DNA of 64,000 bases. Origin: Heliocidaris tuberculata (lineage: Eukaryota; Echinodermata; Echinoidea; Camarodonta; Echinometridae). The translations under genes were made by a program, and so were the position numbers. Below are positions 47,719-58,137 of the stretch, in pieces (the stretch's first letter is position 1; every line of letters begins with the position of its first letter). Under the pieces are notes generated by a model. It searched no databases. It was not told where the DNA came from and saw only the letters and a program-made list of their open reading frames with translations. The stretch spans positions 15,125,968 through 15,189,967 of the forward strand of contig CM046847.1 of NCBI GenBank assembly GCA_025618425.1. The letters are read 5' to 3'.

Positions 47719-47780
47719 ATGCCCGCTTCACACGAGGCGTCATATCGTTTGCGTTATTACCTGCGCTATTCAAGCCTATG
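47719..47780 (+). repeat. M-family end fragment
   Basis: CCCGCTTCACACGAGGCGTC followed by GCGTTATTACCTGCGCTATT and CAAGCC. The same ordered words appear on the minus strand at 58511-58568 and, more diverged, at 58063-58130. Confidence 0.65.
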
Positions 47781-47982
47781 TTATACAAATAATGCACAGG
47801 TGAGAGTGCGTTAATGGCGATGCGGCGCACTCGAGGGTATTTACCATAGACGTATAATAGATTTACAGTGGTGCAACATGCACGAGGCGTAGCCGAGTGC
47901 ATGTTGCGCAACACTGTGAATACCCGAGATGCGCCGCATTGCCACTAACATCACGAACTTAAACTTGTGCATTATTTGTTTT
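47776..47982. mobile_element. Palindromic foldback element
   Basis: The left arm ACAAATAATGCACAGGT, GCGTTAATGGCGATGCGGCGC is mirrored by a right arm ending ACTTGTGCATTATTTGT (47966-47982). At the centre, GCAACATGCAC and GTGCATGTTGC form a perfect 11-bp stem around GAGGCGTAGCCGA. The whole 207 bp can fold as one long hairpin. No coding capacity. Confidence 0.7.
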
Positions 47983-48815
47983 ATAAAATGGGTCACTATT
48001 TTTTCACTTACCTTTTGGGGTGAATACAGTTGTACAGTCAGCTACATGTAGTTATGCCATGACTATAAAACTTGCTCAAAAGTCGATCAAGATGAACACG
48101 CGCATGCATAGGTATCGGTAATTGCAGTGCAATTTATGCTTTTTTGCTGCGCACTTTTTGCACTCCCGTGCATGTTAGCGAAAAAAAGAAAGAAGAGCGT
48201 ACACGTGACTCATTTCAGCGCATCTGATTGGCTACATTCTTGAACCCATTTTATAAGGTCAATTAAAGCATTCGCCATTAATTCAATGAAATTTTGCATT
48301 GTTCATTATGCGATCACTTCTTTTCGCGGTCTCACTCTCATATAGCATGTATAGCGAGTCAAAGACAGCGCCAGAAACTAGCGCAGTCCTACGACAGCAA
48401 AATAAAGTCTTGTTTTCAACAGTATAAAAGAAGACGCTACCTCGATCATAATTCAAAACTTAAACTAAAATTTTAAAGCTTCAATTGTATTTATACGTGT
48501 TTTTGCAAGATGTTTAATATTGCCTACTGAAAACAGGAGCAATCAAGCAAAAAACCGGAGTGATGTTTATGAACATGATGAAGGTGAACTTTCTAATGCA
48601 TATCAAGATGAGGAATAAGAATACCATTGATATGACACCGCTAATTCCAAGGCATATCTAATAATTGTCAGAAAAATAAAAGCTAGTTAGTCGTTCTGAG
48701 TTTTTAAACTGACTCATTAACTGAATGCATTTGAATGGCCGAAAAAATATATTATTTTGTGTTTCTTATTTTCATATTAATTTTCTTGTTTACATTTATG
48801 GTATGGTTTTTTTTT
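47983..48815. other. Non-coding stretch
   Basis: No gene seen. AT-rich with no repeat that I could match elsewhere in the window. Confidence 0.5.
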
Positions 48816-48821
48816 TTATCG

Positions 48822-48880
48822 AAAAGGCGGTCAGGGGCAACCATAGGTCGAGTGGGCGGCTTTCGTCGATATGACGAAAA
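48822..48880 (+). repeat. Dispersed repeat R4, partial copy
   Basis: AAAAGGCGGTCAGGGGCAAC then CATAGGTCGAGTGGGCGGCT with TTTCG matches the starts of the R4 copies at 49838 and 56370. Confidence 0.6.
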
Positions 48881-49612
48881 ATAATAAGCTTAGAGCGAAA
48901 TCAAAATTGTCACAAATGACAATCACAATATGAGACACAAACATGATCGATGAGACAGAAAAAAAAAGATGTCCTGCAAGTAAGTATTTTATTCATGATT
49001 CAACTATAAGAGACAGCCATGGATGGCTGGGGTCTGTTCCGGTATCCTAACCGGCCACAGCCCACGAGAGTGACGGCACAAGAGACCGATAGTGTCGGTC
49101 TCGACGGCCTTCTGAGTGTTCACGAGACTGACGTTGTCTATTTCGTGGGCTGTCGGTCTACTGGAATGTCACCATCCACCACCAAGTTTCATGATAGCTC
49201 GTCTCTAAAAAAATTAAAAATAAAATAAATAAATGAATAAAAAAAATTAGAATCGTTATTATTTTCTTTATGATTACCAATGAATGGCCGAAAAAACCTT
49301 GATATTCTGTACAATATCAGAATTGGATTTTAGTTATCAAATGATCTTTTTTCAACAACTAATATACATGTCCGACTTAATTAGTTGTAGTCGTAGTAGT
49401 AGTAGTAGTAGTAGTAGTATAGTACAGAAGCAGCAGTAATAGTTTGAATGTTGAGCATTAGTAGTATGAATGCCGTTATATAGCACAAAATAATTATCTA
49501 TTAAACTATTATCATGATTATCATTTTTATGGCAACTGTGAAGTTAATATTTTTTTATAGACACTTGTTAAAATGATTATCAAGTTTTGAGGTAAGCAAG
49601 TTTGAATATTTC

Positions 49613-49761
49613 TGGGCCCCGTCTTGTAAAGAGCTGCGATTGAGTCAAATCGATCGCAAGTCCTCTAATCAATCACAAATTTCCAATCTCCTACAGAGTT
49701 ACGATTGATATCAATTGCAAATTATTTGCAATCAATGGCAACTATTTATAAGACGGGGCCC
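49613..49761. mobile_element. MITE with GGGCCCCGTCTT ends
   Basis: The left end GGGCCCCGTCTTGTAAAG and the right end (reverse complement GGGCCCCGTCTTATAAAT) are inverted repeats. The interior has ATCGATCGCAAG-, ATTGATATCAAT- and GCAATCAATGGCAA-type palindromic words. Related in design to 5858-6003. The flanks share GTAAGCAAGTTTGA / GATAAGCAAATTTGA, a possible long imperfect duplication. Confidence 0.75.
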
Positions 49762-49837
49762 TGATAAGCAAATTTGATTGATAAGAAATATAGCCTAAGT
49801 TTTAGTGTCATTGTGCAACTTGAAATTTCCCATTTCA

Positions 49838-50040
49838 GATAAAAAGACGGTCAAGGGTGACCATGGACCGGGTTGGCATCGCCACATAGCCATTTAGTTT
49901 GCAAATCGAGAGTTAAGTTTTGAGTATGAGTAAGGTTTTTGATTGTTCAACATCATGGTTAGTGAAGATATCAAGGGGTGGCCCACGGTCTCCGGACCGC
50001 CACACGCTTATGAGTGGCGCCTGGTTTATATACCATCCAA
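49838..50040 (+). repeat. Dispersed repeat R4, copy 2
   Basis: AAAAAGACGGTCAAGGGTGA with CCATGGACCGGGTTGGC opens it. TAGTTTGCAAATCGAG and TGTTCAACAT follow, then GGGGTGGCCCACGGTCTCC with GGACCGCCACACGC, then GTTTATATACC. The copy at 56370-56600 keeps the same order and spacing. GGTGACCATGG and TGGCCCA words give a weak internal palindrome. Confidence 0.72.
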
Positions 50041-51132
50041 GTCATTCACTATGCAAAGTCATGGTTAGTGTTTCCAGTGTGTTTTACAATCTATTTATCG
50101 TGTTTCAATTCTTTTGAAATGAGAAGACTGTGGTTTTAGTCCCAAATACAGCTAATATAACAATACATTATCAATTGATAACTTGTAAAGAAAGCGGGGC
50201 ATTTTCCTTGCATTAGAAAATTTAGTATTTTAACAACTAAAATGTGTATTGGTCTACACCTCTCATAAATTTACATATCATAATATCAATATTCATAACG
50301 TATGAATCATGTCAATGCATTTATAATTTGTTCTTGGGGAATTCCAACCTACCCCATCGAAATGGGGAGTGTCTCCGTGTGACGCCACCAGGCATTATCA
50401 TGCTAATTAAGAGAACGCAGCGTCATATTTCATTGTATGCACATACAACGGGAGTGTATTGCATTTATGGCTGCGATGAAAATGTATTCATTATTTGCAT
50501 GGATTGTAGAGTCACATTTCCCTGGTAGAACTGTAGAATACGTTACGTGGCAAACGTTGTTATTGTTAAGCCGAAGTATTCCAAAGCATCAGTGTGCTAA
50601 TAACTCTTAATATTTAACTTGTATCAATCTTAGGACATGTACGAAACGAATTTCTTTCCATCAGCTGTCATGTTCGATCTGAAGTGTACTAAAAAATCTT
50701 GAGGATCATAATTTTGGTAAACTATATGAGGTTTAAAGGTAAGCCTATACTGCATAGATGTGTTGTAATGTTTACTGTAATTAGTTACTACTGAGTTATA
50801 CAGCGTGTATCAACATAAAGGTCTCCTCGCCTCCCCACTGATACCTTTCTCTGTTTCTTGTATTTCTGAGGTCACGCACGACCGAGTACATTGTTATTAC
50901 AGATGACAGGGTACGAATTCCATTTTTGGAAAGTTTTGGTAAATAGGTGAAAGACTGAAATGAATACTTTCACTAGTGCCACACATGACCGAATACTACT
51001 GTCATTGAATTTGACCAATTTTGATAGCATTTTTACAAGATTTGGTGTAGGATGTAAGATTGAAGTGGACACTTTACCAGACTGCTTACCAGACTGCTAA
51101 GGTCTGGTAATGATCAGTTAATCAATGGCAAG
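50041..51132. other. Non-coding stretch
   Basis: No gene seen. Ordinary AT-rich sequence. Confidence 0.5.
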
Positions 51133-51336
51133 ATGTTTCAATCTGCGACTGAACAGCGGACCTTCGTAGTTACAACAGTTCACCAGACATGGAGTCTACA
51201 GGAACTTATGGGGCTCTCGGCGAAAGTTTATCAGAACATGCAGAGAGAGAGCCTCCAGCAGCCAAAACCAATCTGGGAGAATGTTAGAAAATATGGAGAA
51301 CATAGCACTAGACTCAATGAAGGTTGCAGGTTGTAA
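51133..51336 (+). pseudogene. Transposase N-terminal fragment (mariner-type HTH)
   Basis: The 67 residues (EQRTFVVTTVHQTWSLQEL, then KPIWENVRKYGEHSTRLNEG) resemble the DNA-binding helix-turn-helix found at the start of some Tc1/mariner-group transposases (DUF4817-like): a FVV..YH.T.SLQ opening, a PP/PKxTIW-type second helix and a KY.EHGTSLN linker. The frame stops at 51334-51336 and no DDE catalytic domain follows. Sequence beyond about 51390 is the unrelated R1 repeat. If right, it is a remnant of the kind of enzyme that would have moved the TA-flanked elements in this window. Identification is from memory of the family pattern only. Confidence 0.5.
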
Positions 51337-51389
51337 AGAACAACTTTTGTTTGAAAGGTATGCATGAAATTCAAATGCATTACCGAAGC

Positions 51390-51725
51390 GGTCTATTGGG
51401 AAGTGTTGATCATGTTTACATAAGAACTGGTGTATACTGTCAGGTTTTGGAATTCTCAAAATGATAAAATATAGTGACCCAATGTAGCTGAAAAGCATAT
51501 GCACTGCCCAAAGAAATTGGTATATGGGACTGCGCACACATGTGATGTTCGGCCCGAACACTTCCGCTATTTCTCGTCATATTCAGAAAATGAGGGCATT
51601 TGAAGAGTAATCCTTTTCAGGGGACATTTCTACCATGTCTACTATGATGTTCTTCCAAACTGACATAAAAGGAATGAGAAAGCTCACAAATTATTTTTCA
51701 CTTTTCCCAGAACTCAACCTTCTCT
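51390..51725 (+). repeat. Dispersed repeat R1, copy 4
   Basis: Contains GATCATGTTTACATAAGAAC, GGTATATGGGACTGCGC, GAGGGCATTTGAAGAG, CTACTATGATGTTCTTCC and AATGAGAAAGCTCACAAATT, closely following the copy at 31930-32375 with a few small indels. Confidence 0.82.
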
Positions 51726-54008
51726 TTAAATAACGATGTACTCGGCCATGCATAACATCAGAGATGCAAGTAAGGTATCAATTTAAAAGTGAGGAGTTCC
51801 ACTTTATTTGTAATCATCATGTTAAGTGTCAAGGTAAATAGCCTTGGAATATTAACCCTCTGAATTTGGATTACATTTATTTTGATACACACTGTATATA
51901 TGATCATTATTATTTCATACGTTAATCCAAGGATTGGAAGCTTAGTTTTTGCAAAAGGATGGAATTATTACCTCCTCCCAACTAAATTGAAAAAAAAACA
52001 TACTCTACAAACATTTTTTTTTTTCCAAGTATTTTTCCCTCCACAGGGATTTTATTGATTTTCAGTCACAACAAATTAACAAACATATTCAAGGTAAATC
52101 ACATTTATAATGTAAATACATAATACAATAATAACTCACTGAAACTATCCATCAGATATCAACTTTACCGTGAAGCTATGAAAATCAAATCCTGTGGAGT
52201 TTTTTTTAATCTTTTGTAACATCAAACAAAAACCACTAACTATACTGTGTGCTAGCCCATAATGACAACTACTACAACATCTATAACAACAACAGTAGTG
52301 TCTAGCACAGACAAAACTACACACAAAAAACACATATGTCTCATTAGGCGAGACAAGACGCGATACCGAGAAAGCCACAGGTGACCCCATTTACTCCAGA
52401 TCCCCGAAAGCCAACCAATCCTCTTCAAAGAATAAATCGAAACATATCTCCCGGCGTGAGAAAAAGGCTCAACGCCTCATTGCCCATCGAGACTTACTTA
52501 TTGTATAGTAACTTTTGTCATATCCGGCAAATGTATAAAGTAATTAATTTGCATGTAAACAGAATAACATGTTATCTCCTCCACTGATTCCCACAAGCAA
52601 ACAGAATCCCTGTCACAGTTGAGGTCAATTAATGAAAAGATCGATAACTTGGCCATGTTACTAGTTTACGGAAAATATTAGCTCTTTCTCATAATCTCAA
52701 TTCGTAACATAGAAATTGCTATCTGACGTTTCCTTAACCTGACTTTGGACAACAACTTAGCAAAAGGAAAGGGGGGAAAAGCGCAAAGATAAATTTATAT
52801 CAAATGTAAACATTTATATTCAAGTTCGTAATGATTATCACCGTATTTAAAACTCAACAATACATGTATAACTGTTTCTCAGAATTAGAGAGAAAAAAGA
52901 AAATCTATGCGATCTCTTGTCTTCCAAAGTCTCGCATCTATTTTCTGATATCCTCAACAACAATAACAAATAATCTTTGTAGAACACATCGCTTTCATTA
53001 TGATAAAAACTATTGATTCAATAGAGTCTAAGGACAACACTATTTGAAAAGAACAGATTTCTCCTCTTCTCCTCTTTTCTAAGACACAAGAAAGCATTGC
53101 CTTAGCTTTGTTCAAGAAATTTTTTTCATTTTTTTCTCATATGCATCCACAATAATGGATAATAACAGTTTAAAGAACGAAAAAAACAATCGGTCTACAA
53201 AATGTAATTTGAAGTATTTCTATATGGAAACGGCAGAGAAAAGGATCATTAAATGTTCTTATAACGACATTTAGATAGTGTTTGGCAGATATACAATTAA
53301 TACTCAAACAATATTTTCTGGCATCCAACCAAATGCATAACCAATATGAGTGAAGCACATATTAAGTAACATACGATGCATATCACAAACAAACGATAGG
53401 TACTCTATTATGATATCATCCCGGTTTGTGTCATATAAATTGGTGACTGGTGTTTCTTTACCCCGATATATTTATTATAAGATAAAATAAAATAAATATC
53501 AAATTTGAACTTTTTATTCAGATTTGCAATTCTTGTTATCTTGTTCGAAATGTTATAGCCTTACTGATACTAAAATATTACTTGTGCTTCACATAATAAA
53601 TGGAAAATGAAACTATAAAATCTCATTTCTTTCCAGAATGTCTATATCAAAACAAAAGAATTGCGCTATATAGACACATACCACTTTTGGACGATAGAAT
53701 CAATTGATTCAATAAATGAAATAATTGAGTCATTTCTTTAGCACTGACGATCAGGCAATTAAAACAGTCAATAAAATCACGAGAATACAAATTCTCGACA
53801 GTCAATTTGTCTCGTATTCTCAAATGAGAACAAGATCTATTTTCCAATATGAGACAGACATTCAATGTAGAATCACTATAGGTTCAATCTATATTACCAC
53901 CTCACAAGAATTCTAAAACTTGTTCACATTCATTAAAAAAAGAAAATAAAAAAAAAAAAAAAAGAAAAAGTCATTTCAGCACATACAGCAATGATATTCA
54001 ATTGTTTT
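51726..54008. other. AT-rich non-coding stretch
   Basis: No gene or repeat recognised. There are T and A homopolymers near 52014, 52202 and 53949. Open frames here are short and hydrophobic by composition only. Confidence 0.5.
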
Positions 54009-54860
54009 ACATTCATTTCTGGGCATTTTGGAATGGCATATACATCTAGAGAATGTAGATCAAATATTCACACCTGTCCATTTTTTTCTTTTCTTTCTCT
54101 TTTTTTTTGAGGAAGACCCTTATCGGTTTACTCTCCTCTAGAAGGCAGGAAGAAAAAAAATCATTAGCCTCTCTTTAGCGATGATCCTAAATTTGTGAAT
54201 ATCTCATAAACAGATCTATCATAATATCGTTATAAGGCACAACATGGGCAATTCCACGGTAACGGAAGGACACTCAGATACAGTTTGAAAGTGTGAATAC
54301 AATGTGAATGTCTCTCCGCCACCGCGGAACCGCCCACATGTAAATCATATGTTGAGAGAGAGAGAGAGAGAAAGAAAAAAATAGCATTCATTCAATACTT
54401 TCTTAATCTATTTTGTTCAACGAAAAAACTTGATATTTTGTAGGTCTCACATATTTTAGAAAATAATTGTTCATTCATTTCATAAATGTTACATTCATTT
54501 CTGGGTACTTCGAACTGGCATATATCAGTATAATGTAGATCAAATATGCACATCTGTCTGTTTTTTGCTTCTTTTTTTTCTGAGGAAGACTTCTACCGGT
54601 TTACTCTCCTCTCAGAGGGCAGGGAAAAAAAATCATTAGCTTATCTAAGCGATGATCCTAAACTTGTGAATATCTCATAAACAGATCTGTCATAATATAG
54701 TTATAAGGCACAACATGTAAAGCATCTGTTGAGAGAAAAAAAAGAGCGTCATTCATTCAATACTTTCTTCATCTCTTTTGTTCAACGAAAAGCTTGATAT
54801 TTTGTCGGTCTCACATATTTTGTAGGAAATAATTGTTTCGCTACCTATTTCATAAATGTT
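54009..54860 (+). repeat. Tandem duplication with one copy interrupted
   Basis: Copy 1 (54009-54490) and copy 2 (54491-54860) share ACATTCATTTCTGGG, TGTAGATCAAATAT, GGTTTACTCTCCTCT, GCGATGATCCTAAA, AACAGATCT.TCATAATAT and TTGATATTTTGT in order. Copy 1 is longer mainly because of the 90-bp insertion at 54246-54335. A third copy may start at 54861 but ends at once. Confidence 0.88.
54246..54335. mobile_element. 90-bp MITE with visible empty site
   Basis: The left end GGGCAATTCCACGGTAACGG and the right end (reverse complement GGGCGGTTCCGCGGTGGCGG) are inverted repeats. ACAT(G) flanks it on both sides. The neighbouring tandem copy reads GGCACAACATGTAAAG (about 54708-54723) without the element, which is the intact target. 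A 4- or 5-bp duplication is indicated; the exact length is ambiguous by one base. Confidence 0.85.
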
Positions 54861-54904
54861 ACATTCATTGTCGTAGTGTACGTTATTATCGCTTTTATTG
54901 TACT

Positions 54905-55858
54905 TTAATCAACCACTTGCCTCCATGCCGTTGCTGTTCCCTTTTCTCTACTTTCTAGTCGCAATTTGGTTCCCACCAGCCGGATTCTTGTCGATTTCTG
55001 CTCATTTCGTCTGATTTGATACGCTGCTTTCTCTAACAAGAACCGTTCTTTCTTTAACTTTGCGGGCAAATCAGTAGCTATTCTGAACGCTGGGCGAGCA
55101 GGGCGTTGTGTTCCTTGATTCCTCATCGTCGTGGGTTTTTGCGACTTCTGGTATGCTGACAAGACGGCGTCGCGATCACGCATCAGGGCAAACCGAACTA
55201 TGATGGGATCAGGTGTGGGCACTCTTTGCTCCTCTCCTTCAACATGCTGAGGTAGTCGTCGAGGTAGACGATGTGTATGCACAATTAAGACATTCTGAGC
55301 TTCCTCATGTGAAAACCCAATCTCCTCAAAGCTCTTCCTAACAACATCAGCCACACATTCATCATTGCTTTTTGCCACGCCATACATTAACAAATTCATC
55401 TTTCTGTCGTGTATCTCCATAGCAAGAATAAGCTCTCTCAGCTCACTTTCAGATTCTTTTCTCTTCTCCTTCATTTTGGGCAAAGTAACATTTTCTATGG
55501 TTGTCAGCCTTGCAGCTGTGGCCGCGGCAGTAGTTTCTACATCGGTGAGCGTGTTACGGATTTCTGCAATCTCACCCCTCATAGACGTTACATTCAAATT
55601 AACGCTATCCAGCTTCTCTATAATTTTGTTAATAGATTCAAGGAATTCAGTACGGCTGACAGACTCACCGTTCGACTCCATAGTGTCGCTCTTCTTTTGC
55701 ATGGGAATAGGGCGTGGACCTTGGTCTGTGATTTGGCTTGCTGGTTTCTGTGCCGCACCAATGTTAGGTTGAGAAGATGTTAAATCTCGATTTCCAGTTT
55801 TTGACGAAGAAAATAAGGTTCTCTCTCCAGTGGTTTTTTGCTTTGACGGTTGCTCATG
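54905..55858 (-). pseudogene. Orphan L1-type LINE ORF1 (RNA-binding protein)
   Basis: L1 ORF1 proteins coat LINE RNA as trimers and aid reverse transcription. The open frame 54905-55702 (265 codons) shows a heptad-like coiled coil (about residues 15-95, KIIEKLDSVNLNVTSMRGEI onward). An RRM-like domain follows (NLLMYGVAKSNDECVADVV, about 103-121, to PIIVRFALMRDRDAVL, about 167-182), then the C-terminal domain (FRIATDLPAKLKKER, RIRLVGTKLRLE). Upstream the same frame stays open to a TGA. A better start is the ATG at 55856-55858, in another frame, and one base gained or lost in the T run at 55834-55839 would link them. No ORF2 follows on the minus strand; the tandem repeat block lies there instead. 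It is therefore a truncated or rearranged copy. Confidence 0.82.
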
Positions 55859-56369
55859 CTAATATAGATAATTCCGGGAGCAAAACATCACGGATTGATC
55901 AAATTTCGACGGATTTCATCTGGAAGTTTTAAGCAGCACAACCTGTAGCTTCCATGGCGTGACGTCACCCTCTACAAACATGATCAATCATAACAAGGCC
56001 TGCATAATTTTGGTAGGGGTGGTTGGGCTAAGTCTTGATTCAAATTCTCTGATATTTCAGAAATACTGATTTTAAAAAACACCCCAAACATGAAGTCTTC
56101 AATCAGACCACGTTATCAACAGGGTGTGATTTTATACTGCAAATTATTATATATGAGGTGTTAAGTTTGCACAGCATATTTTGTTGAAATTTTTACAAAC
56201 ATATAATAACCTGAATATTGTTGTATTCAATTAAATAAACAACTTTATTATAATGGATGCAAAGTGTTTTGTGCCTTAGAAATGTGCCTGCAGAACTTTA
56301 CTTTTTGTTCAGTTTGTTTTCCTATATTTTTCAATTTCTTGTTTTATTAAGTTTTTTTTTTTTCATCAA
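55859..56369. other. Non-coding stretch 5' of the orphan ORF1
   Basis: Probably holds the LINE leader on the minus strand, but its 5' end cannot be placed. No gene seen. Confidence 0.45.
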
Positions 56370-56600
56370 AAAAACAGGTCAAGGGGTGACCATGGGCCGA
56401 GTAGGTGTCTTTCGCCTGGCCACTCAGTTTGCAGATCAAGTTTTATATTTTTTTTTATTTTGTTTGAGTTTTAGTTTGAGTTGATTTTTGTTGAACATTC
56501 AACATTGCAGACAGGGAAGTCATCGACGGTTGGCCCATGGCCTCCGGACCGCCATGTGCTGGTTTTAATTCTTCGTTTATATACTAACTGAATCATGTAC
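56370..56600 (+). repeat. Dispersed repeat R4, copy 3
   Basis: AAACAGGTCAAGGGGTGACC, ATGGGCCGAGTAGGTGTC, CTCAGTTTGCAGATCAAG, GTTGAACATTCAACAT, GGTTGGCCCATGGCCTCC with GGACCGCCATG, and GTTTATATAC follow in the same order as at 49838-50040. Confidence 0.75.
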
Positions 56601-57187
56601 TGCTCTGATTAATAGTTACTGTTTCGAGGAGTTATGTTCAAATCGTTGCCTAAGAACAGATATCCTGCTCAGAAATTCTAATGCGTTTGCCCTGCATTGA
56701 CGCCAACATCATGTGAAATTATGAATTAGCGATCTGCAATTAAAACGCGGCAAAATAATCCCTAAAACATGCAAAAAGGAGGTAAAATTCAATTATTTTG
56801 TAAGTATTTTTGCATTGCTCTGCACCCAATACATATTTGAATATTCATGACACATACGTCAGGCAAGTGTTCTTCTAAATCTGTTCTCGGGGTATCCCAA
56901 TTTTGTGCGAAGTGTGGCAACATGCATTTATAAGCGAAATCGGTGGATTCTCTATCATCTATCACGTGACTTCATGTGGCGCCGGCGCGGCGATTCATGA
57001 CAGTCGCCGCGGATCTTTCATCATAATTAATATATAGAGTAATCAAAATGACGCCTCGTTTGCCACTGGCCTCATGCACATTCAAAATAATCTTTAAAAA
57101 TCACAAATGAAAATCCCTTGACAATACACAAACAAGGGCACAAGAGTGTAACAGAAGATGGGTTGCAAGAACTGATATTCCTGTAAT
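56601..57187. other. Non-coding stretch
   Basis: No gene seen. A GC-rich hairpin (GCGGCGA, 10-base loop, TCGCCGC) lies near 56988-57011. GTAATCAAAATGACGCCTCG (57040) matches an inverted M-family end. Confidence 0.5.
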
Positions 57188-57491
57188 CAGTGGCGGATTC
57201 AGGGGGGCACACACGGCCCGTGCCCCCCCCCCCCTTGGAAGTATACATTGTGCCTCCCCCCTTTTAGAACGAAAACCCTTTTTTTATTTTTTGCTTGTCA
57301 GAGAATTATGGAGGGGAAACTGGACACCCATACCCCCACCCCCCCCCCCCCCCCCCCCCCACTGAGCGAAATTTCGAGAGCTGGAGAGACCAAAAAAATA
57401 CGGGTCTCCCTTCAAGCAGTTTCCAAAAGTTGACAAACCTGCATTTGTGTGCCCCCCCCCCCCCTTATACAAAATCCTGGCTCCGCCCCTG
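57188..57491. mobile_element. hAT-type MITE with perfect 8-bp duplication
   Basis: The left end CAGTGGCGGATTCAGG and the right end (reverse complement CAGGGGCGGAGCCAGG) are inverted repeats. The flanks are CCTGTAAT (57180-57187) and CCTGTAAT (57492-57499), an exact 8-bp target-site duplication typical of hAT. The 304-bp interior is non-coding and holds three C runs (57224-57234, about 57341-57360, 57453-57464). This copy anchors the classification of the other CAGTGGCG-type units in the window. Confidence 0.9.
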
Positions 57492-57499
57492 CCTGTAAT

Positions 57500-58137
57500 G
57501 CCTGTTGCACACAAGGCGTCTTTTGCCTGACGTACATGGCTGCGTCAGTGACTGGTCCGGTCTTTTGCGAGTCATGGAAGAGTGATGTCGTTTAAAAAGT
57601 GATTGCAAAATGAACAATGCAAACAATACTTTTAACCCTTTCAGGACAGTGATTATTTAAGGGCTAAATTGATCACATTTTGTTCTTCAAATTGGCAACA
57701 ATAATATTTTTCTTTTAGTGCTACATGGTTCAAATAAGGTGTAATGTCTTTGAAAACAATATACATGGTTAGAAATTTGTTGAATAGTTGAAAGAAATTG
57801 CCAATTTTGATGAAAAATAATGATTTGAAAACTCTCAATGTGTTGCCAATTTAAGGATCTCAAAGCTTATTCTTGTTTTTAAAATTCCTGGCATCAAACG
57901 CAATATGGTCATGCAATAAAAATGGACATAGTGTGTGCAGAAAATTTTGCTCTTTCTACTGTGCATCTGGTATATTTTTTAGAGCTCTGGATCAAAAGTT
58001 ATTGAGCCAAACCACAAAATGTGGTCAATTGTCTTGAAAGGGTTAATAACTGTCATATGGGTCAGTTCCCTTCAAAGGCTCGATTAGCGCAAGTAATGAC
58101 GCAATCAAAATGATTCCTGGTGTGAGCAGGGCTTAGG
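57500..58137. mobile_element. M-family element interrupted by a TTAA element
   Basis: The left part (57500-57631) starts CCTGTTGCACACAAGGCGTC. The right part (58047-58137), reverse complemented, starts CCCTGCTCACACCAGG and runs on with TTTTGATTGCGTCATTACTT and GCGCTAATCGAGCC. These parts frame the TTAA-flanked MITE at 57636-58042, which inserted into the older element. Confidence 0.55.
57636..58042. mobile_element. piggyBac-like MITE in copy A
   Basis: The left end CCCTTTCAGGACAGTGA and the right end (reverse complement CCCTTTCAAGACAATTGA) are inverted repeats, each flanked by TTAA (57632-57635 and 58043-58046). TTAA duplication with CCC ends fits piggyBac, although Kolobok also uses TTAA. 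The 407 bp are non-coding. Confidence 0.75.
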
